From Streptomyces sp. CBMA291 (GTDB lineage Bacteria; Actinomycetota; Actinomycetes; Streptomycetales; Streptomycetaceae), in assembly GCF_014596525.1 (NCBI RefSeq), contig NZ_MSJP01000104.1:1-64000 (forward strand): a stretch of 64,000 nt of DNA. The letters are read 5' to 3'. The position numbers and the translations under genes were made by a program. Below, piece after piece: positions 29,527 through 39,566 of this stretch. The stretch's first letter is position 1. Each line of letters starts with the position of its first letter. The notes below the pieces were generated by a model. That model did no database searches. It worked only from the letters and a program-made list of their open reading frames with translations, and was not told where the DNA came from.

Positions 29527-30609
29527 TCAGTCGTCCGCGCCGCCCTCTCCGCCCCACGCCTGCACTTCCCCGTACGAGGGGGCCGTGAGGTCCGTCGGCC
29601 GGTCGTCGCGGATGGCCGTCGCCGCCGTCACGGCCGCCGCCAGGGCCCTGCGGTAGAGCAGCGAGCCGAGGCTGACCCTGCGGACGCCCAGTGCGGCCAG
29701 GGCGGTGAGGGTGGGGCCGGTCGGCGCGTACAGGATGTTCAGCGGGACGAGGGCGGTCGCCACCAGGTCCGCGATCCCGTCCGGGTCCGACAGGCCCGGC
29801 ACGAACACGCCGTCCGCACCGGCCTGTTCGTAGACCGCGAGGCGCGCCGCCGTCCCCTCCTTCTCCCGTCCGAGCCAGTGGGTGTCGGTGCGGGCGTTCA
29901 CGAACAGGCCGGGTACGGCGGCCTTGACGGCGGCGATCTTCGCGGCGTGCGACTCCACGGGGGCGAGGGTTCCGTCCGGGCGGCCGTCCTCGATGTTGAT
30001 GCCCGCGGCGCCCGCGTCCCACAGGCGGCGGGCCAACTCGGCCACTTCCTCCGGGTCGTCGCCGAAGCCTCCCTCCATGTCCACGGTGAAGAGGAAGGAG
30101 TCCCGGCCGAGTCGACGGGCCAGCGCCAGGGTCGCCCGCGCGGTGGCGGCCGCCCCGTCCGGCAGACCGGCCGCCGCCGCCACGCCCAGGCTGGTGGTGG
30201 TGATCGCCGGGAATCCCTCCGCCGCGAGAGCGACAGCGGAGGCGTGGTCCCAGGCGTTGGGCAGCAACAGCGGTTCGGTCCCGTGGTGCAGCCGGGCGAA
30301 GGGGGTCAGCGGGCGTCGGCGCAGCCCGTCGGCGAGGGCGTGGGCCCGGCCGGGGCAGACGCGCGGTGGCGCGCCGAAGACGAGGGGCACGGGGTGTTCG
30401 CGCTGGGCGGCGGCCAGATCCAGGAGCACCGTGTCCCCCTCGGCGATCTCCCGGCCCGCGATCCGGGTGGCGCGGGCGGCGATCCGGCGCATGGCCGGTA
30501 CCGGCGGAACCTCCCGGAGCACCCGGGCCAGGGGCGCGTCGCCGTCCGGCGCGGCCTGGCCGGGCTCCGGCATTCCCAGGGCCTCGGCGAGGGCGTGCAC
30601 CACCCGCAC
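29527..30609 (-). CDS. isocitrate lyase/PEP mutase-family protein fused to a P450-like remnant (frameshifted upstream)
   Basis: The open frame gives 360 residues from a GTG at 30609. Residues about 100-355 are a PEP mutase/isocitrate lyase barrel: LLLPNAWDHASAVALAAEG, FTVDMEGGFGDD (metal-binding region), AGINIEDG and VNARTDTHWLG. Many such proteins are oxaloacetate decarboxylase- or lyase-like and of unknown substrate. The first about 95 residues look like the C-terminal part of a P450: LREVPPVPAMRRIAARATRIAG, then VFGAPPRVCPGRAHALA with a haem-loop-like Cys. Protein-like coding continues upstream in another frame to 30869, so this annotated start is probably not the original one. Confidence 0.75.
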   Translation of the reverse strand: MRVVHALAEALGMPEPGQAAPDGDAPLARVLREVPPVPAMRRIAARATRIAGREIAEGDTVLLDLAAAQREHPVPLVFGAPPRVCPGRAHALADGLRRRPLTPFARLHHGTEPLLLPNAWDHASAVALAAEGFPAITTTSLGVAAAAGLPDGAAATARATLALARRLGRDSFLFTVDMEGGFGDDPEEVAELARRLWDAGAAGINIEDGRPDGTLAPVESHAAKIAAVKAAVPGLFVNARTDTHWLGREKEGTAARLAVYEQAGADGVFVPGLSDPDGIADLVATALVPLNILYAPTGPTLTALAALGVRRVSLGSLLYRRALAAAVTAATAIRDDRPTDLTAPSYGEVQAWGGEGGADD

Positions 30610-30869
30610 CCGGGTCTCCCCGTCCGGCGCCGCCTCCGCCGCCCGGTGCAGTTCGGCGGGGCGAGGCGGGACAGTTCGGCCTCCACCAGCGCCCTGCGCC
30701 GCCGATGCGGCTCGCCGGAGCAGAACCGGGCCGCGGTGGTACGCGGCCAGGCGACGCTCACCCCGGCACGCCCACCGTCCTCGGCGGGCGGCTCCGGAAC
30801 GAGCGCCGGGTCGGCCGGCGCGGCCCGTACGTCCTCGTCGCGGTCGAACTCGTACGTCACGTGCGTCAT
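30610..30869 (-). pseudogene. frameshifted 5' part of the P450-like/PEP-mutase gene
   Basis: A GTG- or ATG-start reading from 30869 (MTHVTYEFDRDEDV) continues well to ALVEAELSRLAPP, then loses sense. Shifting by one base near 30655-30665 restores ELHRAAEAAPDGETRVRVV, which runs directly into the downstream frame. One missing base in the GCGGGGCG context explains it. This is either a real inactivating deletion or a sequencing error in a G-run; raw reads would decide. Confidence 0.6.
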
Positions 30870-30977
30870 GGGGCCGAACTTAGAAGCGGAACGCTTCGGG
30901 GGCCGCCGAACCGTCGCGGGGGGGGGGCGGGATCCTGTAGGGCGTACGGGTGGGGCGCTGAGGTGGCGGGGGGCGAG

Positions 30978-31110
30978 GACGGGTGCTCGGTGTCGGTACT
31001 CCGCGTCGGTACTCCGTATCGGCGCTTGGTGTCCGTGCTCCGTATCAGCGCCCCGTGTCAGCGCCCCGTGTCAGCGCTCGGCGTCCGTGCTCCGTATCAG
31101 CGCGAGCGCC
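30978..31110. repeat. tandem imperfect repeats upstream of the MFS 3' end
   Basis: Short units of the type gtcggtactccgc, gtccgtgctccgtatcagc and gccccgtgtcagc recur at least seven times, reaching into the end of the MFS gene. The rest of the 30870-31096 gap holds a long G-run near 30920 and no gene. Confidence 0.7.
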
Positions 31111-32311
31111 TGTCCAGCGCTGTCGTGCCGAGTGCGAGGGCGAGGCCGATCACGCCCAGGACGGCCGCGATCCCCAGCAGGGAGGTGTAGCCCCAGCCCA
31201 TCGAGAGCGCCGCGCCCGCGAGGAGCGGGCCGCCCGCGTTGCCGACGTTGAACGCCGAGACGTTGGCCGACGACGCGAGGTTGTCGGCGCCTTGGGCCGC
31301 TTCGAGGACCCGCGTCTGGAGGGGCGGGATCACCGCCGCCCCCACCAGGCCGAAGAGCAGGAAACCGACGATCGCGCCGGGCTTGCTGTGCACGGCGGGG
31401 ATGAGGAGCGCGGAGACGAGCGCGATCCCGGCGAGCGCCCCGTAGAGCGTGGGCACGAGCGCCCGGTCCGCGAACCGCCCGGCCAGCGGGGTGCCCACGA
31501 CCATGCCGACGCCCATCAGGACCAGCATGAGCGGGACCGTCCGCTCGTCGAAACCGGTGACCTCGGTGAGCATGGGGGTGATGTACGTGACGACGGTGAG
31601 GAACGGCGCCCAGCCGAAGGCGGTCGCCGCCAGGGCGAGCCAGACCCGGCCGCGCCGGAAGACCGCCAATTCCTGACGGAAGCCCGTGCTCTGCTCCCGG
31701 GACAGCTGCGGGACCAGGACCGCGATCGCGACGAGGAGCACCGCGCCGAGGACGGTCACGCCCCAGAACGCGGCCCGCCAGCCGAGCGCCTGCCCGAGGG
31801 CGGTACCGCCGGGGACGCCGAGGACATTGGCGATGCTCAGGCCCATGAAGACGGTGGCGATGGCACTCGCCTTGCGCTCCGGTGCGACGAGTCCCGCCGC
31901 CACGACCGCGGCGGTTCCCACGTAGGCGCCACCGGCGAAGGCCGAGAGCACACGTCCTATGAGCAGCATTTCGTACCCGGAGGCCACCGAGCTGAGGAGA
32001 CCGGCCACGGTGAAGAGGCCGACCAGCCAGAGAAGCAGATGTTTACGGGGAAGTCGCGCGCCGAGGACGGTGAGCAGGGGGGCGCCCACCACCATGCCCA
32101 GGGCGTAGCCCGACACGAGCAGGCCCGCCGTGGGGAGCGAGACGCCGAAGTCGGTGGCCACGTCGGGAAGCAGTCCGGCGATGACCACCTCGGTGGTGCC
32201 GACGGCGAAGGCTCCGAGCGCGAGGGCCGCCAGGGCGGCGCGACCCGCCTGCCGGGGGCGGGTGCCGGGTGCCGGGGTGAGGGGAGGAGCGGTGGAGAGA
32301 TCGTTTGTCAC
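31097..32311 (-). CDS. MFS efflux transporter (AraJ/Cmx-like, DHA1)
   Basis: 404 residues from the GTG at 32311 (VTNDLSTAPP). About 12 membrane segments; the opening LALGAFAVGTTEVVIAGLLPDVA is a hallmark of DHA1 arabinose-efflux/chloramphenicol-resistance-like exporters, with GAPLLTVLGARLPRKHLL as the loop 2-3 motif. A perfect inverted repeat (32363-32389) lies in the gap to the LysR gene immediately upstream on the same strand. Export of a small toxic compound under control of the neighbour is the likely role. Confidence 0.9.
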   Translation of the reverse strand: MTNDLSTAPPLTPAPGTRPRQAGRAALAALALGAFAVGTTEVVIAGLLPDVATDFGVSLPTAGLLVSGYALGMVVGAPLLTVLGARLPRKHLLLWLVGLFTVAGLLSSVASGYEMLLIGRVLSAFAGGAYVGTAAVVAAGLVAPERKASAIATVFMGLSIANVLGVPGGTALGQALGWRAAFWGVTVLGAVLLVAIAVLVPQLSREQSTGFRQELAVFRRGRVWLALAATAFGWAPFLTVVTYITPMLTEVTGFDERTVPLMLVLMGVGMVVGTPLAGRFADRALVPTLYGALAGIALVSALLIPAVHSKPGAIVGFLLFGLVGAAVIPPLQTRVLEAAQGADNLASSANVSAFNVGNAGGPLLAGAALSMGWGYTSLLGIAAVLGVIGLALALGTTALDRRSR

Positions 32312-32362
32312 GCCCTTCAGCCTCGCGCGACCACCCGCCGGGAACAGCACCTGTCCGCGCAA

Positions 32363-32389
32363 CGATCGGTAAGCCTGACTTACCGATCG
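32363..32389. promoter_or_regulatory. inverted-repeat operator upstream of the MFS exporter
   Basis: Arms CGATCGGTAAG (32363-32373) and CTTACCGATCG (32379-32389) with a 5-base spacer, perfect match. It sits 52 bases upstream of the exporter start and 54 bases downstream of the LysR stop. The spacing permits a LysR T-N11-A type site, but any dimeric repressor would fit. Confidence 0.75.
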
Positions 32390-32442
32390 ATCGCGTGCGG
32401 AGCCGTCCTGGGCACGCGCCCGCACGCGGGGGGGGGCTGGGC

Positions 32443-33486
32443 CTACGGCTGTCCTGCGGTCTCAAGGGCGGCGGCGCCCACCGAGGCGGTCATCGCCGGG
32501 CTACTTCCCGAGGCGGTCTGCGGCACGGCGGGGCCAGGGGTGGGAGCCTTCGACGCGACGGGGCCAGGGGTAGGGGCAGGGGCAGGGGTCTTCAGCGTGG
32601 CGGTGCCAAGCGAGGCCGCCGCCTCGACGAAGGCACGTACCCGTGCGGTCTCGCCCGCCGTACGCCACACCAGCCCGTACTCCACCGGTTCGGCGTCGCT
32701 GAAGGGGACGTACACGACGCCTCGGGGTGTGTAGTGCTCCGCGACGTCGGCGCCGACGGGGGAGATCCCCTGCCCGGCGCCGACCATGGCGAGGGTCTCC
32801 TGCATGGTCGCCGCCGTCCTGCCCCGCCGCACCGGCTGCCCGCTGGGGGTGCGCGGTGGGGCCAGGTGCTCCTGCCAGTAGCCCGGTACGTTCCCCGAGC
32901 ACGCGAACACCCGGTCCCGCGCCAGGTCCTCCACGGACACGGACTGGCGCTTGGCGAGCATGTGATTGGCCGGGACCGCGAGCATCCGGGCCACCCGGAG
33001 CACGACGGGGCCGCAGGTCAGGTCGGGTTCCATGATCGGGAAGTGGGTGACGAGGACATCCACCCGGCCGCTGCGGAGCGGCCCGAGCAGATCGCTGAGC
33101 TGGGTCTCGTGGATCTGCACCTCCATGTCCGGGTGGAGGCGGCCGAAAGCCCGTGCCGTGTCCATCACGAACTCGCCGGCTGCGGTGCCCAGATACCCGA
33201 CCGGGAGCACCCCGGCGACACCCCGCGCCTCGGCCTGCGCCCGCCGCACGGCCTCCTCGACGCGCCGGTAGCCCGGCTCCACCTCCTCGTACAGCCGATG
33301 GCCGAGCGGTGTGAGGCGGACGGTGCGGCTGGTCCGTTCGAAGAGGGGGGCGCCGATACGCCGTTCCAGGCCTCGGATCGTCTGGCTGATCCTGGCACGC
33401 GAGACGTGCAGCCGCTCGGCGGTGCGGCCGAAGTGCAGCTCGTCGGCGAGTATCAGAAAGCTCTCGATCTCCAGTCTTTCCAGCAT
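32443..33486 (-). CDS. LysR-family transcriptional regulator with Pro/Ala-rich tail
   Basis: 347 residues from the ATG at 33486 (MLERLEIESFLILADELHFGRTAERLHVS). The winged HTH fills residues 1-60, the effector-binding domain about 90-295. The last about 50 residues are a proline-, alanine- and threonine-rich tail (LKTPAPAPTPGPVASKAPTP) not usual in LysR proteins and encoded by repeated ggggccaggggt units. It precedes the MFS exporter on the same strand, with the 32363 palindrome between them, so control of the exporter is likely. Confidence 0.9.
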   Translation of the reverse strand: MLERLEIESFLILADELHFGRTAERLHVSRARISQTIRGLERRIGAPLFERTSRTVRLTPLGHRLYEEVEPGYRRVEEAVRRAQAEARGVAGVLPVGYLGTAAGEFVMDTARAFGRLHPDMEVQIHETQLSDLLGPLRSGRVDVLVTHFPIMEPDLTCGPVVLRVARMLAVPANHMLAKRQSVSVEDLARDRVFACSGNVPGYWQEHLAPPRTPSGQPVRRGRTAATMQETLAMVGAGQGISPVGADVAEHYTPRGVVYVPFSDAEPVEYGLVWRTAGETARVRAFVEAAASLGTATLKTPAPAPTPGPVASKAPTPGPAVPQTASGSSPAMTASVGAAALETAGQP

Positions 33487-33653
33487 CCAGCCGACGATAC
33501 CTTCCGGACGGATCCGGCGTATCGGACGGTCCGACGGGGGACACCGGCGCCTCCCCGTACCCCGGGAGCCGTCGTCGTTCCGGGAGCCGTCGGTGCGGAT
33601 TCGCCCGGCCGGGCGGTGCCGGTGGGAGATGAGGGTGTCGCTTCCCGGGCGGT

Positions 33654-33895
33654 TCAGCCGTGGCGGACGATGACGCCGATGCCCCAGCCGATCGCCGCGA
33701 GCACCACCGCGAGGACCAGTGCGGCCAGGACCCGGCGGGGCGGGCCGGCGGCGGGCCGGAACCGGGTGGTCCCGGCTGCCGGGCCGACGGGATGGAGCAG
33801 CCACAGGGCGCACGCGAACAGTGCGGGCAGACCGGCCCCGGTGAGCAGTCCCACCACGACGATCTTCGAGAGCGCTCCCACGTCGACCCAGGTGT

Positions 33896-33899
<4 letters not shown>
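33654..33899 (-). CDS. small membrane protein coupled to the phosphate transporter
   Basis: 81 residues from the GTG at 33899, whose first bases overlap the transporter stop as GTGA, so translation is coupled. Two hydrophobic stretches (about residues 10-35, VVVGLLTGAGLPALFACALWLL, and about 58-78, VLAALVLAVVLAAIGWGIGVIV) give a two-helix protein ending VRHG. I do not recognise a named family. The tight coupling suggests an accessory subunit of the PiT transporter. Confidence 0.8.
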
Positions 33900-35083
<1,184 letters not shown>

Positions 35084-35139
35084 ACCGGTCCGTTTCGGCT
35101 CAGGACGCCCGGATGCCGGAGGGGCACCATCCAGTCGGT

Positions 35140-35275
35140 CCAGCGGCGGAAGGCTCGGGCACGCCTCGGCTTCGCCCCGGCTTCAACCCGACTCCACCCC
35201 CGACCTCGCCGCGGCTTCGACCCGACTTCAACCCCCGACTTCGCCCCGGCTTCAATCCGGCTTCGACTACGCCAG
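35140..35275. repeat. degenerate repeats upstream of the EF-hand gene
   Basis: Units such as cgacttcaacccccgacttcgccccggcttcaa recur about six times in the 35084-35412 gap. A likely AT-richer promoter region with no gene follows at about 35275-35360. Confidence 0.65.
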
Positions 35276-35412
35276 AACGTCATCTCATCGCATGAATTCG
35301 CTCGACAGAGTGACGTGACGTCGCTTCGCCCGATGGCCGGTCGGGTGGTCATAAGAATGGGAGACTCGGACGGGATGGTCCCGGTCCGGGTGGCCCCTGA
35401 GGGAGACAGACC

Positions 35413-35943
35413 GTGCGAGACGAAGCCGTTCGGCGTGCCGCGCTGATCTTCAAGCTGTTCGACGCCAACAAGAACGGAGTACTCGACCCCCAGGACTTCG
35501 GCCTGATCACCGACCGGGTGCTGGCCGCCGCCGAGGACTCGACGCAGAAGGACAGGGAGGCATTCGCCAGCAGCATGCGCCAGTGGTGGGACGTGCTGGC
35601 GGGGGCGCTGGACACCGACAACGACGGCCTGATCAGCCCGCAGGAGTTCGAAGCCTCCGTGCTCGACCCCGAGCGCTTCGCGCCGACCGCGGATCTCTTC
35701 GCCAACGCGCTCGCCACGCTCGGCGACCCCGACAACGACGGTCTGATCGAGCGGCCCCGCTTCCTCGACCTGATGACCGCTTGGGGCTTCGACGTACCGA
35801 ACGTCCACGCCCTGTTCGAGGCATTCGGACCGGATGCCACCGACCGGGTCACGGTGACCGCCTGGGCCGACGGCATCCGCGACTACTACACGCCCGGCCT
35901 GGCCGGAATCCCCGGCGACCGTCTGGTCTCGCTGCCCGCCTGA
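35413..35943 (+). CDS. EF-hand calcium-binding protein
   Basis: 176 residues from the GTG at 35413, with GAGGGAGA upstream. Three EF-hand loops are clear: DANKNGVLDPQDF (about 16-28), DTDNDGLISPQEF (about 64-76) and DPDNDGLIERPRF (about 107-119); a fourth site near DATDRVTVTAW is degenerate, giving two pairs. There is no signal peptide, so it is a cytoplasmic calcium sensor or buffer of the calerythrin/CabB type known from actinobacteria. It stands alone between the phosphate transporter and a 700-base gap. Confidence 0.92.
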   Translation: MRDEAVRRAALIFKLFDANKNGVLDPQDFGLITDRVLAAAEDSTQKDREAFASSMRQWWDVLAGALDTDNDGLISPQEFEASVLDPERFAPTADLFANALATLGDPDNDGLIERPRFLDLMTAWGFDVPNVHALFEAFGPDATDRVTVTAWADGIRDYYTPGLAGIPGDRLVSLPA

Positions 35944-36647
35944 TCCCGCCACCGTACGGAAGAGCGAACACGCGGCCCGCTCCCTCCGGGACGGGCACGC
36001 GGAGCCGCCACGACCGGGTCTCCCTGCCGTAGGGTCATCGTGATGACGTCGCCCGGTCGCTCGGCACGCTCCGGCGTTCAACAGGTCGGTGCGGCAAGGA
36101 GTCCGGCCGCTCGCGGAAGCGGCCGGACAGACTCATGGACGGTCCCGGCACTCCCGCTCGGACCGTCCCCCGCGACACCGCACCTCAAGAGGCCTTCCGT
36201 GCGACCGGCCCCGGAGAAGTTCGCGTCCGACAGCAGCGGAGTTCGACTCTTCGGGGCGCCGCGCGAGCAAGCCGGGCGGCCGGAGCACGGCCGTCGCCGT
36301 CCGGACGTACCGCCAACTGGCTACTGTCAACTGGCCACCGCCTGCGGCCACTTCTTGCACTTGTCGCCTCCGAGTCCGCCACGCTCCGGTATCCGACGGT
36401 CGCCATGGCGAGCAGCCGCCCTGACCGATGACCTCTCTGTCTGCTGGCCTCTCTGCCTGCTGACCACTCCGGCCGATCATCGCTCCGACCGGCGGCAGGC
36501 TGCCGGAGACCGGAATCGCCGTCGCCCCGGTCACGGACGACCCCGCTCTTCCGCCCGGCCATGGGAGGGGGCTCCTGGGGCGGTCGCGTGGTTGCGGGGC
36601 GGGGGGCGTGTCGGGATACTTCGCGGACCTCCGACGGAAGGACTCCC
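35944..36647. other. 704-base gap without a convincing gene
   Basis: Several frames are open but none has a ribosome site or steady GC3. The stretch 36200-36400 has a lower GC content and slightly protein-like reading on the plus strand, perhaps decayed coding. I see no RNA gene or strong hairpin in it. Confidence 0.5.
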
Positions 36648-37922
36648 GTGTCACGGATACGCCCTGTCGCGCTCGGTCTCGCACTGGCCGGCACCGCCCT
36701 GCTCCTCGGAACGCCGTCGGCCACAGGCGCCACCCCGGTCGCAGACCCCGCCACGGGCGCCGCCCCGGTCACCGTCGAGGAGGCCCGGCTGGACCGGGCC
36801 GCGCCCCGGGAGATTCTGCGTCGCAGCGGGTTCGACGCCGTGGCGAGGGAGTTCGCCCGTTCGCTGGCGGACACGGGCTCGTACCGGGAGGCCGAGCGGG
36901 TCGTCGACCGGGAAGGCGCGCGGCTGTGGCGACGTGCTGTCGACCGGGCGCAGGGGCGGGGGCCCGCCGGTGGCGATCTCAGTCGGGACGACGACCGGCC
37001 GCTTTACTGGGCGCGGCTCGGGATGACCCGCGAACTGCGTTCCTGGCAGGTCGGTTTCCCCCTCGCCGACGGCGCGCGGGCGCGTCTGCTCGATCGGCTC
37101 GAACGGGCATCGCGAGGCCAGGACTCAATCCGCTATCCGGCGAAGGGCAAGAAGGGCAAGGCCGTCAAGCGGATCCTCGTGACGGGCTTCGACCCCTTCA
37201 CCCTCGACCGGGACACCCGGATCAGCAACCCCTCCGGTGCCACCGCGCTGGCTCTGGACGGCACGGTGATCCGTACGGCGGACGGTTCCCTCGCCCGGAT
37301 CGAGACGGCGGTCTTCCCCGTCCGCTGGCAGGACTTCGCCGACGGCACCGTGGAGCGGACGCTGCGCGCGCACCTGCCGGAGGTGGACCTCTTCACGACG
37401 ATCAGCCAAGGGCGGGTCGGCCGGTTCGACATCGAGCGCTACAACGGAGCCTGGCGCGGCGGTTCCCCCGACAACGAGAACCTCTCGCGTACGGAGACGG
37501 TCCCGGTGGCCGACCCCGCCTCGCAGCCCCAGTGGACGAAGACGACCCTTCCCTACCGGGCGATCGTGGCGGCCCGTACCGGGCGGTTCCCGGTGTACGA
37601 CAACACGGCGGTGACGGAGGTGCCTGCCGGGGCGAGCGTGCCGGTGGACCGCGCCGACGGACCCACCGCCGGTTCCGCCGCCCGCGCGGGAAGCGGCGGG
37701 AACTACCTCTCCAACGAGATCGCGTACCGCGCCACCCTGCTGCGCGACCGGCTGGGCCTCTCCAGCCTGCCTGGCGGCCATGTCCACACCCCGGTCCTCC
37801 AGTTCGGCGCGGCCAACTCCGACCCGTCGACGGGCACGGTCACCGACCCGGAGTTCGTCCGCAACCGCCTGGACATCATCAACCAGGTCCGCGCCGTGCT
37901 CAGGGTGGCCATCTCGTCCTGA
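36648..37922 (+). CDS. secreted pyroglutamyl-peptidase-like (C15-fold) protein
   Basis: 424 residues from the GTG at 36648, with GGAAGGA upstream. A signal peptide is evident (SRIRPVALGLALAGTALLLG, cleavage near ATGA). The N-terminal 150 residues are unrecognised; from about residue 173 (KRILVTGFDPFTLD) it resembles pyrrolidone-carboxyl peptidase, which has ILVTGFEPF at its start. The middle FTTISQGRVGRFDIERYNGAW corresponds to the family's GxxxGR region. The Glu of the usual catalytic triad is not obvious and the usual C-x-Y nucleophile context is not seen, so peptidase activity is doubtful; 'C15-like secreted protein' is the safe call. Confidence 0.78.
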   Translation: MSRIRPVALGLALAGTALLLGTPSATGATPVADPATGAAPVTVEEARLDRAAPREILRRSGFDAVAREFARSLADTGSYREAERVVDREGARLWRRAVDRAQGRGPAGGDLSRDDDRPLYWARLGMTRELRSWQVGFPLADGARARLLDRLERASRGQDSIRYPAKGKKGKAVKRILVTGFDPFTLDRDTRISNPSGATALALDGTVIRTADGSLARIETAVFPVRWQDFADGTVERTLRAHLPEVDLFTTISQGRVGRFDIERYNGAWRGGSPDNENLSRTETVPVADPASQPQWTKTTLPYRAIVAARTGRFPVYDNTAVTEVPAGASVPVDRADGPTAGSAARAGSGGNYLSNEIAYRATLLRDRLGLSSLPGGHVHTPVLQFGAANSDPSTGTVTDPEFVRNRLDIINQVRAVLRVAISS

Positions 37923-38062
37923 GGACAGCCCGGGGGGGGCCGCAGTGAGTGGCGCCCTCCCCCGCACGACCAGCGTGAACCGGCGCGCCCCCGCCAAGGA
38001 GTCTTCTTCGCCCCGACGCAGAACGGCAGAGCCTCCAAGACATCCGACTGGCTGAATTTTCC

Positions 38063-38080
38063 TTAAATCCGACTATTTAA
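38063..38080. promoter_or_regulatory. AT-rich inverted repeat upstream of the encapsulin operon
   Basis: TTAAAT (38063-38068) and ATTTAA (38075-38080) flank CCGACT. It is the most AT-rich spot of the 37923-38156 gap, 77 bases before the shell gene, so it probably contains the promoter -10 region and perhaps an operator. Confidence 0.5.
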
Positions 38081-38156
38081 TGCACTTCGGGGCCATGCCC
38101 TCTCTGATGTCTCGCCCAGCCTCAGACCGAGCCCCCAGCCAGGATCGGGATCAGCC

Positions 38157-39566
38157 ATGACCACCGAGATCACTCAGCAGTGCCCGGAAAGCCTCAGTAC
38201 GTCCGCCGCGAGGAATCTCGCCACCACGACCAAGACCGTGCCGCAGATGCTCGGGATCACCCCGCGCTACCTGCTGCGCGTACTGCCCTGGGTGGAGCTG
38301 GAGGCCGGTGTCTACCGGGTCAACCGCCGTCGGGGATTCATCCTCGGCGACGGGCTGATCAGCACCAGCACCCGTGGCGACGGCCAAGCCCGGGTGATCG
38401 CCGAGGATCTGCGCGAGATCGGGTTCCTCAGCCAGCTCGACAGTCCGCTGCTCGGCGCTCTGGCGCAGGGCTTCGTACAGAGGGAGGTGGCGCCCGGCGA
38501 ACTGATCGTGGACGCCGACACCCCCGCCGGACAGCTGTACGTCCTCGCCGCCGGTCGTGCCGAGAAACGTGCCAGTGGCGAGTACGGACAGGACGCCCTG
38601 GTGGCCGTCATCGGTGACGGTGACTTCTTCGACGCCCACGCGTGGGCGACCGGCTCGCCGATGCCCTACCGGGTCAAGGCCGTCACCGAGTGCACCGTAC
38701 TGACCCTCGACCGTCGGATGCTCCTCGAACTCGCCGATCGTGAGCCCACGTTGCGCGCCCAGTTGGACTCCCTCGGTTCCGAAGGACCGGCCGGGACCGA
38801 TCGCGAGCAGCCGATCGAACTCAGCTCCGGTCACACCGGAGAGCCCTATCTGCCGCAGACCTTCGTGGACTACGAGGACTGCCCCCGCGAGTACGAACTC
38901 GCGGTCGCCCAGACCGTCCTGAAGGTCCACACCCGCGTCTCGGACATCTTCAACTCCACGATCGACCAGGTGCAGGCCCAGCTGCGGCTGACCGCCGAGG
39001 CGCTGCGCGAGCGCCAGGAGTGGGAGATGATCAACCACCCCGAGTTCGGCCTGCTCAACAACATCGCACCGACCCAGCGCGTACGCACCCGCCAGGGCTC
39101 ACCCACCCCGGACGACCTCGACGAGCTGCTCACCCGGGTGTGGAAGCAGCCCGCGTTCTTCCTCGCCCATCCCCGGGCGATCGCCGCCTTCGGGCGCGAG
39201 TGCACACGGCGCGGGGTGCCCCCGCAGATCGTCGAGCTGTTCGGCAGCCCGTTTCTGACCTGGCGTGGCGTGCCGCTGCTGCCCTCCGACAAACTCGACC
39301 TCAAGGGCTCGGCCAACTCGGCGCCCGGCACCACGAACATCCTGCTGATGCGCGTGGGCGAGGACCAGCAGGGCGTGGTGGGCCTGCGGCCGGCGAAGGT
39401 GCCGGACGAGGCCGAACCCGGCCTGTCGGTACGGGCGATGGGTGTCGACCTCCAGGCCATCACCTCGTATCTGATGACCAGTTACTTCTCGACGGCGGCG
39501 CTGGTGGATGACGCCATCGGAGTCCTCCAGAACGTCGAGGTGTCGAGCTACCATGACTACGCCTGA
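38157..39566 (+). CDS. family 2B encapsulin shell protein with cyclic-nucleotide-binding-like insertion
   Basis: 469 residues, ATG at 38157. The HK97-type shell segments lie at about residues 1-90 (RYLLRVLPWVELEAGVYRVN) and 220-469 (DYEDCPREYELAVAQTV, WEMINHPEFGLLNN, FGSPFLTWRGVPLLPSDKL). Between them, about residues 90-205, sits a cyclic-nucleotide-binding-like domain (FVQREVAPGELIVDADTPAG, then LYVLAAGRAE), the mark of family 2B. Such shells self-assemble into about 25-nm protein compartments in the cytoplasm that enclose a partner enzyme. The next gene overlaps by 14 bases and encodes the expected cargo. No canonical ligand-binding arginine could be confirmed, so ligand response is open. 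Confidence 0.92.
   Translation: MTTEITQQCPESLSTSAARNLATTTKTVPQMLGITPRYLLRVLPWVELEAGVYRVNRRRGFILGDGLISTSTRGDGQARVIAEDLREIGFLSQLDSPLLGALAQGFVQREVAPGELIVDADTPAGQLYVLAAGRAEKRASGEYGQDALVAVIGDGDFFDAHAWATGSPMPYRVKAVTECTVLTLDRRMLLELADREPTLRAQLDSLGSEGPAGTDREQPIELSSGHTGEPYLPQTFVDYEDCPREYELAVAQTVLKVHTRVSDIFNSTIDQVQAQLRLTAEALRERQEWEMINHPEFGLLNNIAPTQRVRTRQGSPTPDDLDELLTRVWKQPAFFLAHPRAIAAFGRECTRRGVPPQIVELFGSPFLTWRGVPLLPSDKLDLKGSANSAPGTTNILLMRVGEDQQGVVGLRPAKVPDEAEPGLSVRAMGVDLQAITSYLMTSYFSTAALVDDAIGVLQNVEVSSYHDYA

Noticed and set aside
36040..37026. 328-codon plus-strand ORF before and into the C15-like gene
   Set aside because: No ribosome site; overlaps the better-supported signal-peptide gene in another frame.
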